From JBDRNO01 sp043811005 (GTDB lineage Bacteria > Bacteroidota > Bacteroidia > NORP154): a DNA stretch of 64,000 bases. Each line of letters starts with the position of its first letter. Position 1 is the first letter of the stretch. Positions 34,973 to 42,380 of this stretch are shown here, one piece after another. The stretch lies in the NCBI GenBank assembly GCA_043811005.1, contig JBDRNO010000001.1, positions 1-64,000 of the forward strand, in the 5' to 3' direction. The notes under the pieces are model-generated. The model searched no databases. It was given only the letters and a program-made list of their open reading frames with translations, and was not told the origin of the DNA. The translations under genes and the position numbers were made by a program.

Positions 34973-35395
34973 ATGAAGGTAATAATACCAATGGCGGGTA
35001 TGGGTAAGCGATTACGCCCCCATACGTTAACGATTCCCAAACCATTATTACCAATTGCAGGGAAACCGATCATTCAGAGGTTGGTTGAGGATATAGCAAA
35101 AGTATGCAATGAAAAAATTGAAGAAATTGCTTACGTTATTGGCAATTTTGGCAAGGAAGTTGAAGAGGAGTTAAAGAACATAGCAAAAGGAATAGGCGCA
35201 AATGGAACTATTTACTATCAAAACGAACCTTTGGGGACTGCACATGCAATACTCTGTGCTGAAAATTCGTTAGAAGGTAAAATAATTGTAGCATTTGCCG
35301 ACACATTATTAAAAGCTGATTTTATTTTAGACGAGTTGCAGGATGGTGCTATTTGGGTTAAAAAATCGAAAATCCCAGCTCTTTTGGTGTTGTAA
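34973..35395 (+). CDS. Sugar-1-phosphate nucleotidyltransferase, N-terminal part (frameshifted)
   Basis: The opening (KVIIPMAGMGKRLRPHTLT, then PKPLLPIAGKPIIQRLVEDI) is the catalytic signature of enzymes that join sugar-1-phosphates to NTPs. The GTAHAILCAENSL and FADTLLKADF motifs follow. Near 35372 the frame breaks: this reading ends at 35395 (IPALLVL), while the next frame reads SKNPSSFGVVKVNDENIII, which matches the family. One A is missing from the run at 35369-35372. Repairing it gives one protein of about 337 residues ending at 35985. Because it is a one-base change in a homopolymer, a sequencing or assembly error is as likely as a true pseudogene. Confidence 0.85.
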   Translation: MKVIIPMAGMGKRLRPHTLTIPKPLLPIAGKPIIQRLVEDIAKVCNEKIEEIAYVIGNFGKEVEEELKNIAKGIGANGTIYYQNEPLGTAHAILCAENSLEGKIIVAFADTLLKADFILDELQDGAIWVKKSKIPALLVL

Positions 35396-35499
35396 AAGTT
35401 AATGATGAGAATATTATCATTGATTTTGTTGAAAAACCCGAAACTTTTGTTTCAGACCTCGCGATCATCGGCATTTACTACTTTAAGGATGGGGTATTT

Positions 35500-35985
35500 T
35501 TGAAAAATGAACTTCAATATATTATTGATAATGATATTAAAGACAAAGGTGAATATCAACTTACAAGCGCTTTGGAGAACATGAAAAGAAAAGGGGCAAG
35601 GTTTATAGCAGCACCTGTTATCGAATGGCTGGATTGCGGCAATAAAGATGCAACAGTCTTTACCAATCAACGTATATTGGAATTAGATGACAATGAGCTG
35701 ATTTCAGAAAATCTGGTTAATCAGAACTCTGAAATCATCAAACCATGTTACATCGGGGAAAACATTAGGATTACAAACTCAATTATAGGACCATTTGTAT
35801 CAATTGGCGATAATAGTATAATTGATAATTCTTGCATTATAAACAGCATCATACAAACCAATTCAAAAATTTTTTCTGCTAATTTGAACAATTCTATGAT
35901 TGGTAATTTTGTTGAATATAATGGTATTGGTAAAGAAGAAAAAAAAAGGGAAGTCAGTATAGGGGATTATTCGGTGATTAATTAA
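35500..35985 (+). CDS. Sugar-1-phosphate nucleotidyltransferase, C-terminal part (frameshifted)
   Basis: This is the downstream half of the interrupted gene; the frame is really open from about 35371. It contains the end of the nucleotidyl-transfer domain (GEYQLTSALENMKRKG, PVIEWLDCGNKDA) and a left-handed beta-helix (IKPCYIGENIRITNSIIGPF, then SIGDNSIIDNSCIINSII), the common C-terminal half of such enzymes. The TTG at 35500 used here as a start is not a real initiation site in my view; the two halves form one gene. Confidence 0.8.
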   Translation: MKNELQYIIDNDIKDKGEYQLTSALENMKRKGARFIAAPVIEWLDCGNKDATVFTNQRILELDDNELISENLVNQNSEIIKPCYIGENIRITNSIIGPFVSIGDNSIIDNSCIINSIIQTNSKIFSANLNNSMIGNFVEYNGIGKEEKKREVSIGDYSVIN

Positions 35986-36059
35986 TAGTTTCGGAAAGAA
36001 CATAACTTAGCCTGCCTGCAGGAGCCCAGAAACGGATTATTGAATATTAAAAAAACAAA

Positions 36060-37850
36060 ATGTTTAAAATCCGAAATTTTATATTCATTCTTTTAGCATA
36101 CACTTTCTCTGCATGCAATGTCCTTCAAAGAGGAGGTCAGACCAGTACCTCTGTTCAAAAAAAAGCGTTATCTGAAAAAGAGCAGGTAGCGTTTACACGT
36201 CTTTTTTTCAACGCAAATAAAGAAAAAATGCTGGGGAATTATGATAATGCTGCAAGCATTTTTTCCCAATGCATACGTAAAGACCCTACAAGCGCTGTTG
36301 CAATGTACGAGCTTGCAAATATCTATATCCAAACAGAGAAGTACGAAGAAGCCCTGTTCTTTGCCAGAAAGGCAACAGTATTAGAACCTGAAAACCTTTG
36401 GTATCAGCTCTCCCTGGCGGATGCTTACAAAAAGACCAAAAAATTTAATAAAGCAGCAGATGTTTACAAACAAATAGTTAAAGTATATCCTGTCAGGATA
36501 GATATTTATTATGAATGGGCAACTGCATTATTATACATGGGAAAATATAGCGAAGCAATTGATGTTTATGATAAAGTCGAGAAAATAATAGGTGTGTTTG
36601 AAGAAACGAGCTTCCAAAAAGAACGGATATATATAAAATTGAATAAAATTGATAAGGCAATTAATGAACTGGAGAAACTGATTAAGGAATATCCTCTTGA
36701 AACCAAGTATTACGGGGACCTTGGGGATCTATACCAGGCAAATAACATGAATGAAAAGGCATTGGAAATATATCTTCAACTGTTAAAAATTGATCCCGAA
36801 AACCCTTTCGTACATTTATCTTTAGCCGATCACTATCGTTCAATTGATGAAAAAGATAAGTCATTCAACGAACTTAAGATGGCTTTTACAAAACCTACCC
36901 TGGATATTGACACAAAAGTTAATATCCTGTTTAAGTATTTTTCTCTGACCAGAATTTACCCCAGGTTGTCTGTCACAGATGCACCTACCAAGCAGATTGA
37001 GGATTCAACCTCTGGCGGATATGAACAGTCTCTAACTTTATGCAAGATACTTGTTGAAACACACCCGGATGATGCAAAATCACATTCCATCTATGGTGAT
37101 TTTTTATATTGGAACAAGCAACTTGAAGATGCCCGCGATCAATTCCGCCTGGCAGTTGATTTGGAAAAAGATAAATTTGTAATCTGGCGACACCTTCTTG
37201 GAATTGAATCAGAATTACAGGATTATGAGTCCATGCTTAAAGAAAGCAAAGAAGCAATAGAGCTGTTCCCGAACCAGGCAATTCTATATTTATTTAATGG
37301 CATTGCATACGTCCGTTTAAAAAAATATCAGGAAGCCCTCGAAGTTCTCAATTCGGGTATAGAGATTATTGCAGATGATAAATTGCTGTTAGTTGATTTC
37401 TACTCAACCTTAGGAGATACATATCACTCAAATAAAGAGATGAAGGCTTCTGATGAAGCTTATGAGAAAGCTTTGGAAATAGATTCCAATAATATTTATG
37501 TGCTAAATAATTACAGCTATTATCTCTCAATGAGGAGGGAGGAGCTGGAGAGAGCCAGGAAAATGTCAGAAAAAGCAAACGAGATTGAGCCGGGAAGCGC
37601 CTCTTTCCAAGACACTTATGGATGGATATTATACTGTTTGGGTGATTATTCAGAAGCAAAAGTATGGATAGAGAAATCTCTGGAAAACGGAGGCGACAAA
37701 AAAAGTATTATCCTTGAACATTACGGAGATATATTGTTCAAATTAGGTGAAATTGAAAAAGCGCTGGAAAATTGGAAAAAAGCAAAAAGCAAAGGTGAAG
37801 GTTCAGACTTGCTGGATAAAAAGATAGCCGATAAACAACTATATGAATAA
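36060..37850 (+). CDS. TPR-repeat lipoprotein
   Basis: The 596-residue product has a lipoprotein signal ending in C19 (LLAYTFSAC), then at least eight tetratricopeptide repeats of 34 residues from about residue 45 to the end (for example AMYELANIYIQTEKYEEALFFARKA, with A-x-x-x-L-G/A pattern, and YGWILYCLGDYSEAKVWIEKSL). TPR superhelices bind peptides or partner proteins; the lipid anchor places it in the periplasm or outer membrane. It lies between the nucleotidyltransferase and the DUF4292 gene. In Bacteroidota the same order recurs, so it probably acts with the two following envelope genes in assembly or cell-wall processing. Confidence 0.88.
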   Translation: MFKIRNFIFILLAYTFSACNVLQRGGQTSTSVQKKALSEKEQVAFTRLFFNANKEKMLGNYDNAASIFSQCIRKDPTSAVAMYELANIYIQTEKYEEALFFARKATVLEPENLWYQLSLADAYKKTKKFNKAADVYKQIVKVYPVRIDIYYEWATALLYMGKYSEAIDVYDKVEKIIGVFEETSFQKERIYIKLNKIDKAINELEKLIKEYPLETKYYGDLGDLYQANNMNEKALEIYLQLLKIDPENPFVHLSLADHYRSIDEKDKSFNELKMAFTKPTLDIDTKVNILFKYFSLTRIYPRLSVTDAPTKQIEDSTSGGYEQSLTLCKILVETHPDDAKSHSIYGDFLYWNKQLEDARDQFRLAVDLEKDKFVIWRHLLGIESELQDYESMLKESKEAIELFPNQAILYLFNGIAYVRLKKYQEALEVLNSGIEIIADDKLLLVDFYSTLGDTYHSNKEMKASDEAYEKALEIDSNNIYVLNNYSYYLSMRREELERARKMSEKANEIEPGSASFQDTYGWILYCLGDYSEAKVWIEKSLENGGDKKSIILEHYGDILFKLGEIEKALENWKKAKSKGEGSDLLDKKIADKQLYE

Positions 37851-37855
37851 TTAGC

Positions 37856-37974
37856 AGTGTCTGTCCATAAAGTCAGTTTTTTAGAAAAAGATAACGAATA
37901 AAACTTATTTTCTCTATCCCATATTCTAAAATGTTTGACCGACACTCCTAATTATCTGAAAGGGGCTTCGCCCC
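37856..37974. repeat. AGTGTC terminal-inverted element and GGGGC hairpin
   Basis: AGTGTCTGTCC (37856-37866) and GGACC-like GACCGACACT (37937-37946) form ends of a 91-base segment that looks like a small non-coding element. Behind it GGGGC-TTC-GCCCC (37962-37974) is a tight hairpin with a TTCG-like loop. No gene is seen in the 189-base gap. Confidence 0.55.
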
Positions 37975-38039
37975 GTTAAAATACTGCTAATTATAAAAAT
38001 GTTGCGTTTTTTAATTTTATTCAAAAAGATAAATCATTA

Positions 38040-38903
38040 ATGTACATTAAGCGCTCTTCCCCAACTTTTTTTATTTATATTCTTATAATAATAATTCTTC
38101 CACTATTTTTTGGCTGTAAACCAACTAAGGAAATAGCCAAAACCACCGTAAAAAGAAGGAGCACAAAATATCTCCTGGAGCAATTACAGAACAATGAACT
38201 GAACTATGAATGGCTAAGCGCTAAATTCTCGGCATCCGCTATAATAAACGACAAAAAACATTCTTTTGTGGCGAGGTTGCGAATCAGAAAAGACAGTGCA
38301 ATTTGGGTGTCGGCTTCGCTAGCTCTTGGTATAGAAATAGCAAGAGTTTGTATTACAAAGGATTCCTTAAAGTTTATAAATCGTCTAAATTCCACATATT
38401 TTACCGGGAGCATAAATTATCTTGATCAACTAATATTAACCGATTTCGATATCCTGCAATCATTGCTGACAGGGAATAGTTTTATATCAATGTTTGATAA
38501 CTTTAATGATGACAAGGAAGATAAACTCAAATCATCAAAAGAAGATAAAATCAGATCATCAATAGATAATGAACATTATTTATTAGGCACTTTTAAAAAA
38601 AGAAAATTAAGAAGAACCATAGAAGGGAAAAGATATTTGCTCTTTACGGCTCACAGTATATGGCTTGATCCGGTAACATATAAAATTACAGCACAAAAGA
38701 TACAAGAACCGCCAGACAGAATATTAAAAGCAAACTACATTGAATTTAAAGAAGTGGATACCCAACTGTTTCCGCATAAAATAGATTTATGTATAAAAGA
38801 CGAACATACCATTGATGTTTCTCTCAATTTTTCAAAGATTCTTTTGAACGAACCTCAGAAACTCCTTTTCTCCATTCCAGAAAAATATGAGCGGATATTT
38901 TAA
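38040..38903 (+). CDS. DUF4292 lipoprotein
   Basis: The 287-residue product has a lipoprotein signal ending in C26 (IILPLFFGC). The mature part starts with a short basic linker and then the DUF4292 pattern: LLEQLQNNELNYEWLSAKFSA, a beta-strand series (SFVARLRIRKDSAIWVSASLALG), RVCITKDSLKFINRL and the C-terminal strand KIDLCIKDEHTIDVSLNFS. The fold resembles LolA/LolB-type beta sheets, suggesting a lipid or lipoprotein carrier role, but this is inference. An imperfect repeat in the middle (EDKLKSSK then EDKIRSSI) is coded by 24-base imperfect tandem DNA at about 38517-38564. It overlaps the next gene by 17 bases. Confidence 0.85.
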   Translation: MYIKRSSPTFFIYILIIIILPLFFGCKPTKEIAKTTVKRRSTKYLLEQLQNNELNYEWLSAKFSASAIINDKKHSFVARLRIRKDSAIWVSASLALGIEIARVCITKDSLKFINRLNSTYFTGSINYLDQLILTDFDILQSLLTGNSFISMFDNFNDDKEDKLKSSKEDKIRSSIDNEHYLLGTFKKRKLRRTIEGKRYLLFTAHSIWLDPVTYKITAQKIQEPPDRILKANYIEFKEVDTQLFPHKIDLCIKDEHTIDVSLNFSKILLNEPQKLLFSIPEKYERIF

Positions 38904-40167
38904 TCCCGTGAGATATTTCTTTTTAAAAGGGAAATTTAATTATTATAGATTTTGCAGGATCATTATGCTTATTTTATTAATAACAGTATCTCACGTGGTT
39001 AAATTAAAAGCTCAATCCAAAGAAGATCTGGGGGAAAAGAAAAAACAGATTGAGAACGAGATTAAGTACACCAATAGACTTCTAAAGGAAACCAGGAAAA
39101 ATAAAGAAGCATCACTTAACCAACTCGCTACCTTCAAAAAAAAGATCAATCTCCGGCAACGTTTAATTTCAACGATTAACAAAGAGATTAAGCTGCTTGA
39201 TAAGCAGATCGGGGAAAACAGCACAGTCATCGAATCATTGGAAAACGACCTGAAAGAGATTAAAAGCGAATATGCCAAAATGATTTATTACGGCTATAAA
39301 AACAGGAGTTCATACAATCGTTTGATGTTCATATTCTCTGCAAAGGATTTTAACCAGGCACAGAAACGTCTTAAATACTTACAACAATGCAACGAATTCA
39401 GGCAAAAACAGGCTGCTCTAATAGCCAAGACAAAAATGCTCTTGGATCAAAAAGTAATCGAGATGGAAGCAAAAAGAGCGGATAAAAGAAAGCTTTTACA
39501 TAATAAAAAAGATGAAAGGGAATCACTGGCTATTGAAAAAGCAGAACAAAACAAAATATATAAAAAATTATATGATAAAGAGAATCAGCTTAAATCAGAA
39601 CTTAATGTAAAACAAAAGGAAGCGAGAAAATTACAAAAAGCGATAGAAGACATTATTGCCGAAGAGATTCGAAAAGCCCGGGAAGCTGTAAAAAAACCTA
39701 AAGGGTTTGCCTTAACCCCTGAAGAGAAAAAATTATCCGCAATTTTTGAAAAGAATAAGGGAAAGCTGCCCTGGCCGGTTCAGCGGGGCATTATCACTGC
39801 CGGGTTCGGGGAACAAGAACATCCTATACTGAAGGGAATAAAAATTAACAATAATGGAATTGACATCAGTACAAATAAAGATGCAATTACAAGATCAATA
39901 TTTGATGGGGTTGTTACTGGAGTCATCATCCTTCCGGGAGCTAACAAAAAAGCGGTAATTGTAAGACATGGGGAATATTTCAGCGTTTATGGGAACTTGC
40001 GGGAAGTATATGTTAAAAAAGGGGATAAAGTAACAACAAAACAAGATATCGGTTTAACTCATACTGATAACAAAAAATTCAAAACAGAAGCACATCTTGA
40101 AATATGGAAATTAACAGAAAAAGGCACTATAAAAGTTGACCCTGAAAAGTGGATTACCCCCCCCTAA
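38887..40167 (+). CDS. EnvC-like murein hydrolase activator (degenerate M23 domain)
   Basis: The 426-residue product has a signal anchor (IIMLILLITVSHVVKLKAQ), a long coiled coil (about residues 45-265), and a C-terminal LytM/M23 domain. The first metal site reads NNNGIDIS where active enzymes have H-x-G-x-D, and the last reads AHLEIW where active ones have HxH. Loss of these histidines points to an activator like EnvC, which stimulates amidases at the division site, not an active peptidase. The listed start (38887) overlaps the DUF4292 stop by 17 bases, a sign of translational coupling. An internal ATG at 38965 is possible, but it would drop the positive charges before the signal. Confidence 0.88.
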   Translation: MSGYFNPVRYFFLKGKFNYYRFCRIIMLILLITVSHVVKLKAQSKEDLGEKKKQIENEIKYTNRLLKETRKNKEASLNQLATFKKKINLRQRLISTINKEIKLLDKQIGENSTVIESLENDLKEIKSEYAKMIYYGYKNRSSYNRLMFIFSAKDFNQAQKRLKYLQQCNEFRQKQAALIAKTKMLLDQKVIEMEAKRADKRKLLHNKKDERESLAIEKAEQNKIYKKLYDKENQLKSELNVKQKEARKLQKAIEDIIAEEIRKAREAVKKPKGFALTPEEKKLSAIFEKNKGKLPWPVQRGIITAGFGEQEHPILKGIKINNNGIDISTNKDAITRSIFDGVVTGVIILPGANKKAVIVRHGEYFSVYGNLREVYVKKGDKVTTKQDIGLTHTDNKKFKTEAHLEIWKLTEKGTIKVDPEKWITPP

Positions 40168-40247
40168 ATAAGAGCCATTAGTAAAAAACAGGTAGTTAGT
40201 AGTTGGGATTTTAAAAATTTCAGATATCCTGATCTTTCGTAAAGTAC

Positions 40248-40268
40248 AGACGCCCAAATTGGGCGTCT
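40248..40268. repeat. AGACGCCC palindrome
   Basis: AGACGCCC-AAATT-GGGCGTCT has perfect 8-base arms, 80 bases after the EnvC-like stop and before the convergent acyltransferase gene. There is no T-run after either arm, so it fits a dispersed palindrome better than a terminator, though it could still end transcription. Confidence 0.6.
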
Positions 40269-40366
40269 CTGTAACCAATGTTTTTAGTTTGTTGGTTTAG
40301 AGTTATGGTTATCTGGTTACTTGTTTTTAATTATCGTTAAAATATTAACGATAAGCTCTTTTAAGT

Positions 40367-41506
40367 CTATATAATCACATTACACCCTCTTACATCACTG
40401 TTATCAATCCTGCCCAAAATCTCAAAGCTTGTCCCCCCGACAATGTCGGAGTAAACTCCGGGCGTAGCTCCTTCCGGAGAGCCGTCTTTGTATATTTTCC
40501 CTAAATCATCAGTTGCTATAAAAGCACAGGAGTGGATGTTTGCCAGGTCAATAATATTAATGCCGCCAGTTTTATTAAATCTTGTTATAGTTAATGGATC
40601 ATTTAATTCGCGGATGAAAATTTTCATCCACGGTGGGGGTTTGAATACTCCACCGGTTTTTGAATATGCCTGGGAAAGCAGTTCAGTCATCCCGTATTCG
40701 GAGTGGATTGCTTTTACACCAAATGCATCGCTAAGTTTCTTATGCAATGCTTCTCTTACGATCTCCTTTCTTTGTCCCTTCATCCCGCCGGTTTCCATTA
40801 TAATTGTGTTTTTCAAATCAGGCAAAGAGGTTTCATGAACCGTCTCTATGAAATCCAGCAGGGCAAAAGAAGTACCAAACAACAAAACTTTTTGTTTCCC
40901 GTTTTCCAGCTTATTTAGCTTGTTGGTCAATTCTTGGATATCATTTAATCCCCGGTTGTGTCCTTCGGATTTCAAATAAAACCCGCTGTCTTTATGGCTG
41001 CTTTTTTCAATCCATTTTTTTACCATATAAACAAGTGAAGAACTTTCCGAATGAGTTGGGAGTAATGCCAAAATGCAGTAATCCTCTATATTACCATAAA
41101 AATGTTCAAACCCTTTTCTAAAGCTCTTTTCGTAAAGTGAAATATCCAATATATGATGTTTGCTTGTAGAGCCTCCGGTTGTTCCGCTGCTTAAAAATAT
41201 TTGCTCTTCTGCCCCTTTTCCCGTAATAATTTTATGTGTTTTGAAAAATCCTATAGGTAAAAATGGTATTTGAAACAAAGTGTTCACCTTTTTGGCATTA
41301 ATTTTGAGAAATTTCAGATATTCTTTGTAAATATTGTTGTTTGCTGCCTGGTAATGAAAAAGTTCAATTGCTAAATTTTCAAAGGCCTGGCTATTATTCC
41401 TGTCTTTTCTGAAGTTTCCAGACCCTTTGGGTACGGAACAGGCCGGGACAGGTCGGCTGCCGGTAATATTGAAAATTTTGTTTTTAAACTCTTTTGCAAA
41501 TTTCAT
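40367..41506 (-). CDS. LuxE-family acyl-protein synthetase/acyltransferase
   Basis: The 379-residue product is of the LuxE/PaaK-like adenylating group. It has the ATP-binding loop IFLSSGTTGGSTSKHH, the LFGTSFALLDFIE segment, SEYGMTELLSQAYS, FIATDDLGKIYKDGS and the terminal FEILGRIDNSDVRGCNVII. LuxE enzymes activate fatty acids as acyl-adenylates and pass them on as acyl-enzyme; in Bacteroidota the role is not known. Two segments appear to be insertions relative to the family as I know it: TGSRPVPACSVPKGSG plus neighbours near the N-terminus (coded by about 41407-41460) and PEGATPGVYSDIVGGT between DGS and FEILGR (about 40431-40480). Both are GC-rich and palindrome-containing at DNA level. Confidence 0.85.
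   Translation of the reverse strand: MKFAKEFKNKIFNITGSRPVPACSVPKGSGNFRKDRNNSQAFENLAIELFHYQAANNNIYKEYLKFLKINAKKVNTLFQIPFLPIGFFKTHKIITGKGAEEQIFLSSGTTGGSTSKHHILDISLYEKSFRKGFEHFYGNIEDYCILALLPTHSESSSLVYMVKKWIEKSSHKDSGFYLKSEGHNRGLNDIQELTNKLNKLENGKQKVLLFGTSFALLDFIETVHETSLPDLKNTIIMETGGMKGQRKEIVREALHKKLSDAFGVKAIHSEYGMTELLSQAYSKTGGVFKPPPWMKIFIRELNDPLTITRFNKTGGINIIDLANIHSCAFIATDDLGKIYKDGSPEGATPGVYSDIVGGTSFEILGRIDNSDVRGCNVII
40431..40480. repeat. In-frame palindromic insert near the acyltransferase C-terminus
   Basis: CCGACA-A-TGTCGG (40437-40449) overlaps CGGAG-TAAA-CTCCG (40447-40460), and CTCC-TTCC-GGAG follows (about 40469-40480). The three small hairpins code for the extra residues PEGATPGVYSDIVGGT. 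Confidence 0.65.
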
Positions 41507-41547
41507 CTGTGTAAATATTAAAGTGAGATAAAATTTATACGTAGCAG

Positions 41548-41658
41548 TATTTCAATGTTTAGCCACGAATTCCACTAATTTGCACGAATTTATTTATTAG
41601 TGAAAATTAGTGTAATTAGCGGCAATTTTATTTTTTAAACAATTTGCAAAGTTAGATC
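41548..41658 (-). repeat. Composite dispersed repeat, copy E (reverse orientation)
   Basis: Read on the minus strand it gives the leader ATCTAACTTTGCAAATT (from 41658), the palindrome GCCGCTAATTACACTAATTT to AATTAGTGGAATTCGTGGC (41624-41563), and the trailer AAACATTGAAATAC (41560-41548). It lies upstream of the minus-strand acyltransferase gene, so it has the same position and direction relative to its gene as the plus-strand copies. Confidence 0.7.
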
Positions 41659-41712
41659 CTAAAGGATAAAAAAATGATTGATTTGCGTTATATATAAGAT
41701 TTATTTAACTTT

Positions 41713-42285
41713 ATGCTTTCAAATTATGCAATTATGAGACAATTTTCAAAAATAGAAAATATTATATTTTTATCTATTGCATGTTGGGTTGTGTTTGTTT
41801 TTTCTTCATGTTTGCTCCCGGATGAATATCCCCCCGAACCTGGGATCAAATTTGAGAGTTATTCCTATAAAGACACATTAAACGAATTGGATATGCCTGT
41901 TCATGCCGGGATACTCAAGTTCTCTTTTACTGATGGTGATGGAGATATAGGTTTGAATGACGGGGATACATTGCCGCCTTATTCGGATTGCAAGGATAGT
42001 ACATGTAACAATGTATATATTAATAGAATTGGCATTAATAATGGCAATTTATCGGAACTACTCTCTTTTGATTACAGGATACCGGATATAACTCCGGCAG
42101 GACAAAACAAAACACTGAAGGGTGAAATAGAAGTGGAGTTAGATATCCGGCTTCCTGTCATAATTATTACTGATGATTATGATACTATTACTTATGACAC
42201 TGTTATTTATGAAGTATATATATATGACAGGGCATTAAATCAGAGCAATATCATTACAACCCCTAGTATTGTTTTAAACAACTAG
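41713..42285 (+). CDS. Bacteroidota lipoprotein of unknown function
   Basis: The 190-residue product has a hydrophobic signal ending in a lipobox cysteine (VFVFSSC; C33 from the first ATG, C26 from the ATG at 41734, which places the signal better). The mature part holds the strand ILKFSFTDGDGDIGLNDGD, a motif I associate with Bacteroidota lipoproteins that begin 'P-x-x-Y-P-P-E-P-x-I-x-F', and a C-terminal YEVYIYDRALNQSNIITT strand. This gives an immunoglobulin-like lipoprotein. Its role is not known. Its stop codon TAG is the first three bases of a dispersed repeat (42283-42313). Confidence 0.7.
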   Translation: MLSNYAIMRQFSKIENIIFLSIACWVVFVFSSCLLPDEYPPEPGIKFESYSYKDTLNELDMPVHAGILKFSFTDGDGDIGLNDGDTLPPYSDCKDSTCNNVYINRIGINNGNLSELLSFDYRIPDITPAGQNKTLKGEIEVELDIRLPVIIITDDYDTITYDTVIYEVYIYDRALNQSNIITTPSIVLNN

Positions 42286-42378
42286 TGTCGTGTCAATTTA
42301 ATTATGAAATATTTTGATAATAAATTGTTTCATTGTTCTATTGCTCCATTGTCCTATTGTTAAATTGTTAAATTGTTG
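42283..42378. repeat. AGTGTCGTG repeat followed by an ATTGTT word array
   Basis: TAGTGTCGTGTCAATTTAAT, then TATGAAATATT, repeats the sequence at 17620-17650 with few changes. It is followed by the words TTCATTG, TTCTATTG, CTCCATTG, TCCTATTG, TTAAATTG, TTAAATTG, TTGAATT (about 42326-42378). Confidence 0.7.
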
Positions 42379-42380
42379 AA

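Noticed and set aside
40248..40268. AGACGCCC hairpin as a rho-independent terminator
   Set aside because: No T-run follows either arm; it fits the dispersed palindromes better, though a termination role is not excluded.
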